Of a stretch of 5,973 bases of DNA, positions 1 through 5,458 are shown piece after piece. The DNA lies in the NCBI GenBank assembly GCA_945957495.1, contig CAMFLG010000219.1, forward strand, positions 1 to 5,973, in the 5' to 3' direction. Origin of the DNA: an uncultured Pseudorhodobacter sp. (GTDB lineage Bacteria; Pseudomonadota; Alphaproteobacteria; Rhodobacterales; Rhodobacteraceae). Every line of letters starts with the position of its first letter. Position 1 is the stretch's first letter. The notes below the pieces were generated by a model. It saw only the letters and a program-made list of their open reading frames with translations, did not search any database and was not told where the DNA came from. The position numbers were made by a program, and so were the translations under genes.

Positions 1-26
1 CGGATGGACCAGGCGGAGATGTTCAT
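1..26 (-). CDS. RND efflux transporter permease, N-terminal fragment
   Basis: Only nine residues are visible, MNISAWSIR, the last from a partial CG- codon at the window edge. This is the typical amino-terminal segment of AcrB-type (HAE1) inner-membrane RND permeases, lying just before the first transmembrane helix. The ATG follows the adaptor stop codon after 12 nt. An AAGGGG Shine-Dalgarno (35-40) overlaps that stop and sits 8 nt from the start. The family exports drugs or lipophilic compounds using the proton gradient, working with the adaptor and an outer-membrane channel. The position right after the adaptor gene is the standard order for such operons. The identity rests on nine residues plus context. 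Substrate is unknown, and the rest of the gene lies outside the window. Confidence 0.75.
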
Positions 27-38
27 GCGCGTGGCCCC

Positions 39-1217
39 TTAATTCGTCACGGCGTCGGCGGCGGACGGGACGGGGTTGATGTGATCGCCGCTGCGCACGA
101 AGGCGCCGGCCTTGGTTACGACGCTGTCGCCTGCCGCAAGGCCTTGGGTGATTTCCACCCAGCCTGCGTCGCGGATGCCGGTGGTGACGGGTTGCAGTTG
201 CGCCACCCCGTCCACCACGCGCAGCACGGTAGAGGTGCCGTCCGAGATGCCGATGGCGGTGACGGGGACGGCAAGGCTGTTGCGTTCGGTCACAAGGATC
301 GCAGCCTCGGCGAACATGCCCGAGCGGATGGTGGTGGTATCGGGCAGGGCGATGCGGGCGCGGCCAAGCCGCGTTGTCTCGTCAATGCTGGGTTCCACCA
401 GCCGCACGCTGCCTTGCAGTTTTTCGCTGCGGCCCACCAGAGTGAGCGTTGCCGTCTGGCCTGCGGCAAGCCGGGTCAAGTCCGCCTCGGCCACATCGGC
501 GCGCAGTTCCAGCGCGCCGTCGCGGATCATGGTAAACATCGGCTGGCCCGCGGCAGAGGCGATGGCGCCGATCTGGGCATTGCGGGCAGTGATTTCACCC
601 GCAACGGGGGCCTTCACCTCGGCCCGCGACAGTTGCAGATCGACGTTCTGGACTTGAGCCTGCACCAGGGCCAGTTGCGCGCGGGCGGCCTCCAGCGCTT
701 GCGTCGCAACGGACACCTGCGCGTTGGCAGAGGTTGCGGCGGCCTGCGACTGATCCACCGCTGCCTGCGTGCTGGAGCCCTGCTTGCGCAGGGTGGCGGT
801 GCGGTCTGCAACGCGCCTTGCCTCTTCGGCATTGGCGGTGGCGGCGATCAGCTGCGCCTCGCCCTGGGCAATCTGCGCCTTGGCCGAGGCAAGCGAGGCC
901 TCAAGCTGCGCCTTTTGCAGCTCCAAGGTGGAGGTGGACAGCCGCGCCAGCACTTGCCCGGCGGCGACGTGATCCCCGACATCGGCCAACAAAGCCTCGA
1001 TCGGTTGGCCTTCGATCAGCGGTGCCACCTGCACCGTTTCAATCGGGGCGATCAGCCCCGAGGCCAGCACGATATCGCGCAGGGGGCGGGCCTGCACGGC
1101 AGAGACGGTGATTGCGGGCAAGGATTGCGTGGGGGTGGCGGCAACAACGGGGCTTTCTGCCTGCACGGGCAGCGCCAGAAGAGCCATAAGCAACGCGGTC
1201 GGGGGGAGGAAGCGCAT
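39..1217 (-). CDS. RND efflux pump periplasmic adaptor subunit (membrane fusion protein)
   Basis: The 392-residue product matches the AcrA/MdtA-like adaptor family in length and layout. Such adaptors bridge an inner-membrane RND permease and an outer-membrane channel across the periplasm. Residues 1-20 form a signal peptide ending VQA, with no lipobox Cys, so it is probably not a lipoprotein. Residues about 60-95 are the first half of the lipoyl/barrel-sandwich domain (VGDHVAAGQVLARL). Residues about 97-198 are a long Ala/Gln-rich alpha-helical hairpin, a coiled coil with its turn near residue 148. The second lipoyl half follows (VKAPVAGEITARNAQIGA, 201-218), then beta-barrel and membrane-proximal domains (about 230-380). 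The ATG lies 2 nt after the TetR stop codon, with no strong Shine-Dalgarno, which suggests translational coupling. The next gene is the permease. Substrate cannot be told from the sequence. Confidence 0.92.
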   Translation of the reverse strand: MRFLPPTALLMALLALPVQAESPVVAATPTQSLPAITVSAVQARPLRDIVLASGLIAPIETVQVAPLIEGQPIEALLADVGDHVAAGQVLARLSTSTLELQKAQLEASLASAKAQIAQGEAQLIAATANAEEARRVADRTATLRKQGSSTQAAVDQSQAAATSANAQVSVATQALEAARAQLALVQAQVQNVDLQLSRAEVKAPVAGEITARNAQIGAIASAAGQPMFTMIRDGALELRADVAEADLTRLAAGQTATLTLVGRSEKLQGSVRLVEPSIDETTRLGRARIALPDTTTIRSGMFAEAAILVTERNSLAVPVTAIGISDGTSTVLRVVDGVAQLQPVTTGIRDAGWVEITQGLAAGDSVVTKAGAFVRSGDHINPVPSAADAVTN

Positions 1218-1219
1218 GG

Positions 1220-1843
1220 TCAGACTTTCACTGAGGCGCTGGCGACATCGTCCAGCGTTTGATTGATGGTACGCAAGATCAGGGCATTCAGATCATCGCG
1301 GGCTTTGCCGGGCTCTGGCGCCATCATCGAGGCGGATTTGAACAGAATGATCATGAAGCGGGCCTGCGCATCGAAGCGTTCGACGGCTTCTGCAAGCGGC
1401 AAGCCTGTGGCCGCGGCAAAGATCCGGGTCAGATGGCCGATAATTTCGGCCTCCATATGGCAGGCGACTGCACCGATTTCGGGCTTGCGCAGGGCCGAGG
1501 CGGTGATTTCCGCCCAAAGCTGGCCATCCGAGCAGTCCTGATGCATCTGAAGTTTGGCCGCGATGCTGTCACGCAGGCATTGCAGCGGGTCTTTGGCCTG
1601 CATCGCCGCGCCGAAATCGGCGCTCATCTGATCCAGATCGACCGAGATCAGTTGCGATACGATGTCGGCCTTGGAGGGAAAGTAGCGGTAGAAATTGCCC
1701 ACGCTCATCCCGGCGGCGCGGGCGAGATCCTGCATCGAGGCGCCGTCAAAGCCCTTTTCGGCAAAGGTCGTGCGGATTGAGGCCAGAATTTCGGCGACGC
1801 GCTTGTCTGTGCTGGAGGTGGAATGGGGTTGGGCGAGGTGCAT
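1220..1843 (-). CDS. TetR/AcrR-family transcriptional repressor of the efflux operon
   Basis: The 207-residue product has the TetR-family plan. Residues about 13-60 are the N-terminal DNA-binding domain, with the helix-turn-helix in the stretch from SMQDLARAAG to NFYRYFPSK (residues 36-58), a very typical signature. The remainder is an alpha-helical ligand-binding and dimerisation domain with little conservation. It is the first gene of the efflux operon, followed after 2 nt by the adaptor. A 16-bp palindrome lies 20 nt upstream of the start. By analogy with AcrR-type regulators, it probably represses its own operon and is released by a pump substrate; this is inference. The ATG at 1843 has no obvious Shine-Dalgarno. 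An ATG slightly upstream is out of frame, and the residues before the HTH are a normal-length leader, so this start is accepted with moderate certainty. Confidence 0.9.
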   Translation of the reverse strand: MHLAQPHSTSSTDKRVAEILASIRTTFAEKGFDGASMQDLARAAGMSVGNFYRYFPSKADIVSQLISVDLDQMSADFGAAMQAKDPLQCLRDSIAAKLQMHQDCSDGQLWAEITASALRKPEIGAVACHMEAEIIGHLTRIFAAATGLPLAEAVERFDAQARFMIILFKSASMMAPEPGKARDDLNALILRTINQTLDDVASASVKV

Positions 1844-1863
1844 AAGCTGGATTCTGCATGTGG

Positions 1864-1879
1864 GAATGAACGTTCATTC
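1864..1879. promoter_or_regulatory. Candidate TetR operator, perfect 16-bp palindrome
   Basis: GAATGAACGTTCATTC is a perfect inverted repeat of two 8-bp arms with no spacer. It lies 20 nt upstream of the TetR start codon and just downstream of the putative -10 of the minus-strand promoter, so bound protein would block initiation. TGAATG/CATTCA-type half-sites are common among AcrR-like regulators of efflux pumps. Binding by the adjacent regulator is inferred from position and symmetry. The site is about 170 bp from the fabF start and probably does not control fabF. Confidence 0.75.
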
Positions 1880-1881
1880 AC

Positions 1882-1909
1882 TAGGTAGCGTGCGGCGGAA
1901 AAAGGTCAA
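1882..1909 (-). promoter_or_regulatory. Candidate promoter of the tetR-efflux operon
   Basis: Read on the minus strand, TTGACC (1909-1904) is a good -35 match, followed after 16 bp by TACCTA (1887-1882), a poor -10 match. The placement just upstream of the palindromic operator is what a repressor-controlled promoter would show. The -10 match is weak, so the exact start point is uncertain. Confidence 0.4.
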
Positions 1910-1964
1910 GTGTTTCGTTCGCAGGCGCAGCAATTTGTTGTGATCTGTCGTACCGGCGCTAAAT

Positions 1965-1978
1965 CGCGGACTTCCGCG
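1965..1978. repeat. 14-bp inverted repeat upstream of fabF
   Basis: CGCGGA-CT-TCCGCG consists of two perfect 6-bp arms around a 2-bp centre. It lies 74 bp upstream of the fabF ATG and 6 bp upstream of the candidate -35. It could be a regulator binding site, or a 5-bp RNA stem with a 4-nt loop. No T-run follows, so it is not an intrinsic terminator. Such short GC-rich repeats also occur by chance in GC-rich DNA, so function is unproven. Confidence 0.35.
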
Positions 1979-1984
1979 CAGTTG

Positions 1985-2013
1985 TTGCGCCTGTGGCGGG
2001 GGCCGTGTATCAG
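1985..2013 (+). promoter_or_regulatory. Candidate sigma70-type promoter for fabF-mltG
   Basis: TTGCGC (1985-1990) and TATCAG (2008-2013) are separated by an ideal 17 bp. The TTG of the -35 and the TAT of the -10 are retained. The predicted transcript would start around 2020 and give a leader of about 30 nt before the fabF ATG at 2052. A G-rich stretch (2041-2046) in front of the ATG could act as the ribosome binding site. The match is partial and the call rests on spacing and position. Confidence 0.35.
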
Positions 2014-2051
2014 GCAGAAAAGCAAGGACGGAACCTATTCGGGGGGCATAT

Positions 2052-3314
2052 ATGCGTCGGGTTGTTGTAACTGGTCTGGGAATGGTCACGCCGCTGGCTT
2101 GTGGCGTTGAAGAAACCTGGAGCCGTCTGCTTGCCGGGCAATCAGGTGCCGGGCCGATCACGCGGTTTGATGCCAGTGATGTTCTGACCAAATATGCCTG
2201 CGAGATCCCTTATGGCGATGGCAGCGATGGCACCTTCAACCCCGATGACTGGATGGAGGCGAAGGACCGCCGCAAGGTCGATGACTTTATCCTTTACGGC
2301 ATGGCGGCTGCGGTGCAGGCGGTGCGCGATTCGGGATGGGAGCCTGCGGATGACGAGGCGCGCGAACGCACCGGGGTGATGATCGGATCGGGGATCGGCG
2401 GGCTGGCGACGATTGCGGAAACAGCGCTGTTGATCAAGGAAAAGGGGCCCAAGCGGGTTTCGCCGTTCTTCATTCCTGGCAGCCTGATCAACCTGATTTC
2501 GGGGCAGGTGTCGATCCGTTTCGGTTTCAAGGGGCCGAACCATGCGGTTGTGACCGCCTGTTCAACGGGCGCGCATGCCATCGGGGATGCGGCGCGGTTG
2601 ATCCAGTGGGGCGATGCCGATGTGATGATCGCAGGGGGTGCCGAATCCCCGATCTGTGAGATCGGGATTGCCGGGTTCAACGCCTGCAAGGCGCTGTCCA
2701 CCAAGGCGGCCGATGATCCGACCTAGGCCAGCCGCCCCTATGACGCCGACCGCGACGGTTTCGTGATGGGCGAGGGCGCGGGCGTGGTGGTGCTGGAAGA
2801 ATACGAACACGCCAAGGCGCGCGGTGCCAAGATTTACGCCGAGGTTCTGGGCTATGGCCTGACCGGCGACGCGCATCATATCACGGCCCCCTCCGAGGAT
2901 GGCGAGGGTGGGTTCCGGTCGATGCAGATGGCGTTGAAGCGGGCGGGATTGCAGCCTGCCGAGGTGGATTACATTAACGCGCATGGCACCTCGACCATGG
3001 CCGATACGATTGAATTGGGCGCGGTGGAACGCCTGATGGGCGATGCGGCGGCAGGGGCCACCATGTCATCGACCAAATCCAGCATCGGCCATCTTCTGGG
3101 CGCTGCGGGCGCGGTAGAGGCGATTTTCTGCGTGCTGGCGATCCGCGATCAGGTGGCGCCGCCCACGATCAATCTGGACAACCCGGCGGTCACGCCCAAG
3201 CTTGATCTGGCCGCGAACAAGGCGGTTCGGCGCAAGATTGACGTGGCGCTGTCGAATTCCTTCGGTTTTGGCGGCACCAATGCCAGCCTGGTTCTGGGCA
3301 AGGTGCGCGGCTGA
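2052..3314 (+). pseudogene. fabF: 3-oxoacyl-ACP synthase II (FabF/KAS II), interrupted by an in-frame amber codon
   Basis: FabF condenses malonyl-ACP with acyl-ACP in the cytosol, the elongation step of type II fatty acid synthesis. The single frame would give about 420 residues, the family's normal length, if codon 225 were sense. The N-terminal part (1-224) has the thiolase-like fold start (VVVTGLGMVTPLACG) and the nucleophile Cys170 in VVTACSTGAHA. After the TAG the same frame continues with ASRPYDADRDGFVMGEGAG, catalytic His311 (NAHGTSTMAD), Lys342 and His347 (STKSSIGH), and the conserved GFGGTN near 405-410. The spacing of Cys, His and His matches E. coli FabF. A product ending at the TAG (2724-2726) would lack both histidines and be inactive. 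Restart at GTG/ATG 2763-2768 has no Shine-Dalgarno and would lack the Cys. No other lesion is seen, so the event is recent, suppressed, or a sequence error. mltG overlaps the stop by 1 nt. Confidence 0.85.
2724..2726 (+). other. In-frame amber stop within fabF
   Basis: TAG stands at codon 225, between DDPT and ASRPYDADRDG, where the family has a sense codon in a surface-type loop. From memory, E. coli FabF has alanine at the aligned position (PQAASRPWD). The reading frame is unshifted on both sides. The codon lies in the palindrome CCTAGG (2722-2727). One substitution from CAG, AAG, GAG or TGG, or two from CGG, would create it. Confidence 0.9.
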
Positions 3315-4495
3315 TGTGGCGCTCGGTCGCCTCGAATGCGCTGACGCTGTTCATCGTCCTGTTGGTGGTGGCGGCAGGGATTCTGGCCTGGGGGCGGCAG
3401 ATGTATGTGCAGCCCGGGCCATTGGCACAGGCGATCTGCTTCAAGGTGGACAAGGGCGCCTCGCTGAGCCAGATCAGCCGGGGGCTGGAAGAGCAGGGCG
3501 CGATCACCGATGCGCGGATCTTGCGCATCGGGGTGGAATACTCCGACCGCGCCGCGCAGCTGAAATTCGGCAGCTATTTGATCCCGGCATCGGCCTCGAT
3601 GGCGGATGTGGCGGATGTGCTGACGGCGGGCGGGCAATCAACCTGCGGGCGCGAGGTGAATTTCCGCATCGGTGTGGCAAGCTCTGACGTGATCCTGCGC
3701 GAGTTGGACCCCACGACGAACCGCTATGTTGAGGTGGTGAAGTTCGATCCCGCGGTGGATGCCGCGCCCGCGCAATATCTTGATCTGGCGCAGCAGGGTG
3801 ATGTGCGCTGGCGGGTGACTTTGGCGGAAGGTGTCACCAGCTGGCAGGTGGTTGATGCGCTGAAACGTGCGGATTTCCTGGATGGCGCGATTGCGGCGGT
3901 GCCGGCAGAGGGTTCGCTTGCCCCGGACAGCTATGAGGTGGACCGTGGTTCGGCCCGCGCCGATCTGATTGCCGAGATGCAAAAGCGGCAGGCGGCGACG
4001 CTGGCTGAGCTGTGGGCGACGCGCGCCGAAGGGCTGCCCTATGACAGCCCCGAGCAGGCTTTGGTCATGGCGTCGATCGTGGAAAAAGAAACCGGCATTC
4101 CGGAAGAGCGCAAGATGGTGGCGAGCGTGTTCATCAACCGTCTGGCGCAGGGCATGCGGCTGCAGACCGACCCGACGGTGATTTATGGCATCACCAAGGG
4201 TGAGGGTGTGTTGGGACGTGGCTTGCGGCAAAGCGAGTTGCAGCGGGCGACGCCTTATAACACCTATGTGATTGATGGCCTGCCGCCGACGCCGATTGCC
4301 AATCCGGGACGGTTGAGCATCGAGGCGGCGTTGAACCCGGCGGACAGCAAGTATCTGTACTTTGTTGCCGATGGCACGGGCGGGCATGCCTTTGCCGAAA
4401 CCCTGGAACAGCACAACGAAAACGTCGCCAAATGGCGCGCGATCGAGGCCAGTCAGGGCCAAAGCGGGGACGCAGTCGGCGTGGAAGGCAACTAA
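3314..4495 (+). CDS. mltG: Endolytic murein transglycosylase MltG (YceG-like)
   Basis: MltG cleaves nascent glycan strands in the periplasm, releasing them from the membrane and setting strand length; it is inner-membrane anchored. The 393-residue product has a short cytoplasmic N-terminus and one transmembrane helix at about 9-27. A LysM-like segment follows (about 41-105), then a C-terminal YceG catalytic domain (about 165-377). The likely catalytic glutamate is Glu257 in ASIVEKET, which corresponds to the E. coli MltG active-site motif. Other family motifs are LQTDPTVIYG (283-292), YNTYVIDGLPPTPIANPG (315-332) and ALNPADSKYLYFVADGTGGH. The ATG overlaps the fabF TGA (TGATG), with AAGG 10 nt upstream at 3300-3303, so the two genes are probably co-transcribed and translationally coupled. 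fabF-mltG adjacency is common in proteobacteria. Translation may drop if ribosomes stop at the fabF amber codon. Confidence 0.95.
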   Translation: MWRSVASNALTLFIVLLVVAAGILAWGRQMYVQPGPLAQAICFKVDKGASLSQISRGLEEQGAITDARILRIGVEYSDRAAQLKFGSYLIPASASMADVADVLTAGGQSTCGREVNFRIGVASSDVILRELDPTTNRYVEVVKFDPAVDAAPAQYLDLAQQGDVRWRVTLAEGVTSWQVVDALKRADFLDGAIAAVPAEGSLAPDSYEVDRGSARADLIAEMQKRQAATLAELWATRAEGLPYDSPEQALVMASIVEKETGIPEERKMVASVFINRLAQGMRLQTDPTVIYGITKGEGVLGRGLRQSELQRATPYNTYVIDGLPPTPIANPGRLSIEAALNPADSKYLYFVADGTGGHAFAETLEQHNENVAKWRAIEASQGQSGDAVGVEGN

Positions 4496-4502
4496 GCTTG
4501 GC

Positions 4503-4532
4503 TTGACAGCTTTGCCCTTGCGGGCTTAGCCT
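4503..4532 (+). promoter_or_regulatory. Candidate promoter of the PAAR effector gene
   Basis: A perfect -35 hexamer TTGACA (4503-4508) is followed after 18 bp by TAGCCT (4527-4532), which keeps the T, A and final T of a -10. It lies in the 66-bp gap after mltG, so the effector gene probably has its own promoter rather than depending on fabF-mltG transcription. The spacer contains a GC hairpin, which competes with a terminator reading of the same bases. Confidence 0.5.
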
Positions 4533-4535
4533 TTT
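4509..4535 (+). terminator. Weak hairpin with short T-run after mltG
   Basis: GCT-TT-GCCC (4509-4517) pairs with GGGC-TT-AGC (4522-4530) across a TTGC loop, with a symmetrical TT/TT internal loop, followed by CTTTT. It could be a weak intrinsic terminator for fabF-mltG. The stem is short and interrupted, and the bases overlap the candidate promoter spacer, so the call is tentative. Confidence 0.3.
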
Positions 4536-4561
4536 GAGATTGATTTGAAAAAGGTATTGTC

Positions 4562-5419
4562 ATGCCAGGGATGCCTGCTGCCCGGATTACGGACATGCAC
4601 ACATGCGCTATTTGCATGGGCGCGCCGATGCCGATTATCCCCCCGGGTGCGCCGACAGTTCTGATCGGTGGACTGCCTGCTGCGCGCATGACGGATCAGT
4701 GTGCCTGTGCGAACCCGACGGGACTTGATCCGATCATCTTCGGCTCGCCCACGGTTCTGATCATGAGTCTGCCCGCGGCGCGGATGACCGATCCGACCAT
4801 GCTGGGCGGTGTCATCCTGCCGCCCTGCTGCCCCACGGTTTTGATCGGGATGGCGGGTATGTCACCGCCGGGCGCGCCGGGGATGGGCAATGTGTGGGAA
4901 GAGACTTTGCCCGATGGCACGGTTGTCACCCATGTCGGGCCGAACATTACCATCGCGGGTTCAAAAGAGTTCCGCGAGGCGGTGCTGCGCGATCTGCAGA
5001 AGTTGCAGGGTACGCCGACCGGCGCCGATCTGCTGGCCAAGCTGAATGAGCCAGGGCGCGGGCCGGTGAAGATTGTGGAAACCACCGGCAAGAACGAGAC
5101 GGATGGCGTTGGGCCGGGTGGCGATTTGCGGCGCGATGGAACGCATGGCCCCGGGTCGGGTTCTACCGTGCATTACAACCCCAACAACACGCAGGTTTTT
5201 GACGGCAGCCAGGACTGGATGACGCGGCCGCCGGCCGTTGGGTTGGCGCATGAGTTGATTCACAGCGAACAGGCGCAGGACGGCACCTGGAGTGGGAACA
5301 AGACCAACGGCGTTGAGAATGACGAATTGGCCGCCGTGGGCCTGCCGCCCTATCAGGACAATCCGCATACCGAAAACAAGATCCGCAAGGAATTGGGGCA
5401 ACCGCAGCGCACGTTCTGA
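4562..5419 (+). CDS. PAAR-domain effector with C-terminal M91 (NleD-like) zinc metallopeptidase
   Basis: The 285-residue protein starts MPGMPAARITD. Residues about 4-96 form a PAAR-type domain with three PAARxTD-like motifs (about 5, 39, 71) or degenerate copies and three PTVLI motifs (31, 64, 91), plus Cys/His residues of the metal-binding tip (H13, C15, C18, C48, C50, C89, C90). PAAR proteins cap the VgrG spike of type VI secretion systems and carry effectors. A Gly/Pro linker (about 97-110) leads to a C-terminal domain with HELIH at 230-234, a zinc HExxH motif, then DELAAVGLPPY (254-264) and TENKIRKELGQPQRTF (270-285). These match the end of M91 peptidases such as NleD, which cleaves host MAP kinases; I infer E255 as a possible third ligand. 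An AAGG Shine-Dalgarno (4551-4554) lies 7 nt before the ATG. The target, bacterial or eukaryotic, is unknown. No signal peptide is present, fitting spike-mediated delivery. Confidence 0.88.
   Translation: MPGMPAARITDMHTCAICMGAPMPIIPPGAPTVLIGGLPAARMTDQCACANPTGLDPIIFGSPTVLIMSLPAARMTDPTMLGGVILPPCCPTVLIGMAGMSPPGAPGMGNVWEETLPDGTVVTHVGPNITIAGSKEFREAVLRDLQKLQGTPTGADLLAKLNEPGRGPVKIVETTGKNETDGVGPGGDLRRDGTHGPGSGSTVHYNPNNTQVFDGSQDWMTRPPAVGLAHELIHSEQAQDGTWSGNKTNGVENDELAAVGLPPYQDNPHTENKIRKELGQPQRTF
4574..4849 (+). repeat. Degenerate internal repeats encoding the PAAR prism
   Basis: The coding DNA repeats a unit ending PTVLIxxLPAARMTD. Segments 4652-4696 and 4748-4792 agree at about 34 of 45 bases and encode nearly the same peptide; the third unit keeps only PTVLIGM (4832-4852). 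These are the stacked beta-hairpins of the conical PAAR fold, not a mobile repeat. Confidence 0.8.
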
Positions 5420-5447
5420 CGGTGCGGTTGGCGGGGTGCTGCGGCGC

Positions 5448-5452
5448 AGGAG
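5448..5452 (+). promoter_or_regulatory. Shine-Dalgarno AGGAG that fixes the start of the last ORF
   Basis: AGGAG lies 6 nt upstream of the ATG at 5459, the best ribosome binding site in the window. It favours that ATG over the in-frame GTG directly before it (5456), which would be only 3 nt from the site. Confidence 0.7.
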
Positions 5453-5458
5453 CAGGTG

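Noticed and set aside
81..1262. Long open frame of 393 codons on the plus strand opposite the adaptor gene
   Set aside because: It is a GC-rich shadow of the adaptor: low-complexity Gly/His/Arg-rich composition, no motifs, and complete overlap with a convincing gene on the other strand.
2724..2726. Pyrrolysine at the fabF TAG
   Set aside because: Pyrrolysine is confined to a few methylamine-using and related lineages, and there is no functional reason for it in FabF; nothing in the window supports it.
2763..3314. Independent 183-aa gene starting inside fabF
   Set aside because: It is the C-terminal part of FabF in the same frame after the amber codon, starts mid-domain, and lacks a Shine-Dalgarno.
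3638..4462. Minus-strand open frame of 274 codons opposite mltG
   Set aside because: Arg/His-rich composition with no family features; mltG on the plus strand has full family motifs.
5417..5458. Readthrough fusion of the effector and the next ORF, which share a reading frame and are separated by one TGA and 13 sense codons
   Set aside because: The effector ends at the usual M91 C-terminus and the next ORF has its own strong Shine-Dalgarno and ATG, so two separate genes fit better. Sharing a frame has a one-in-three chance.
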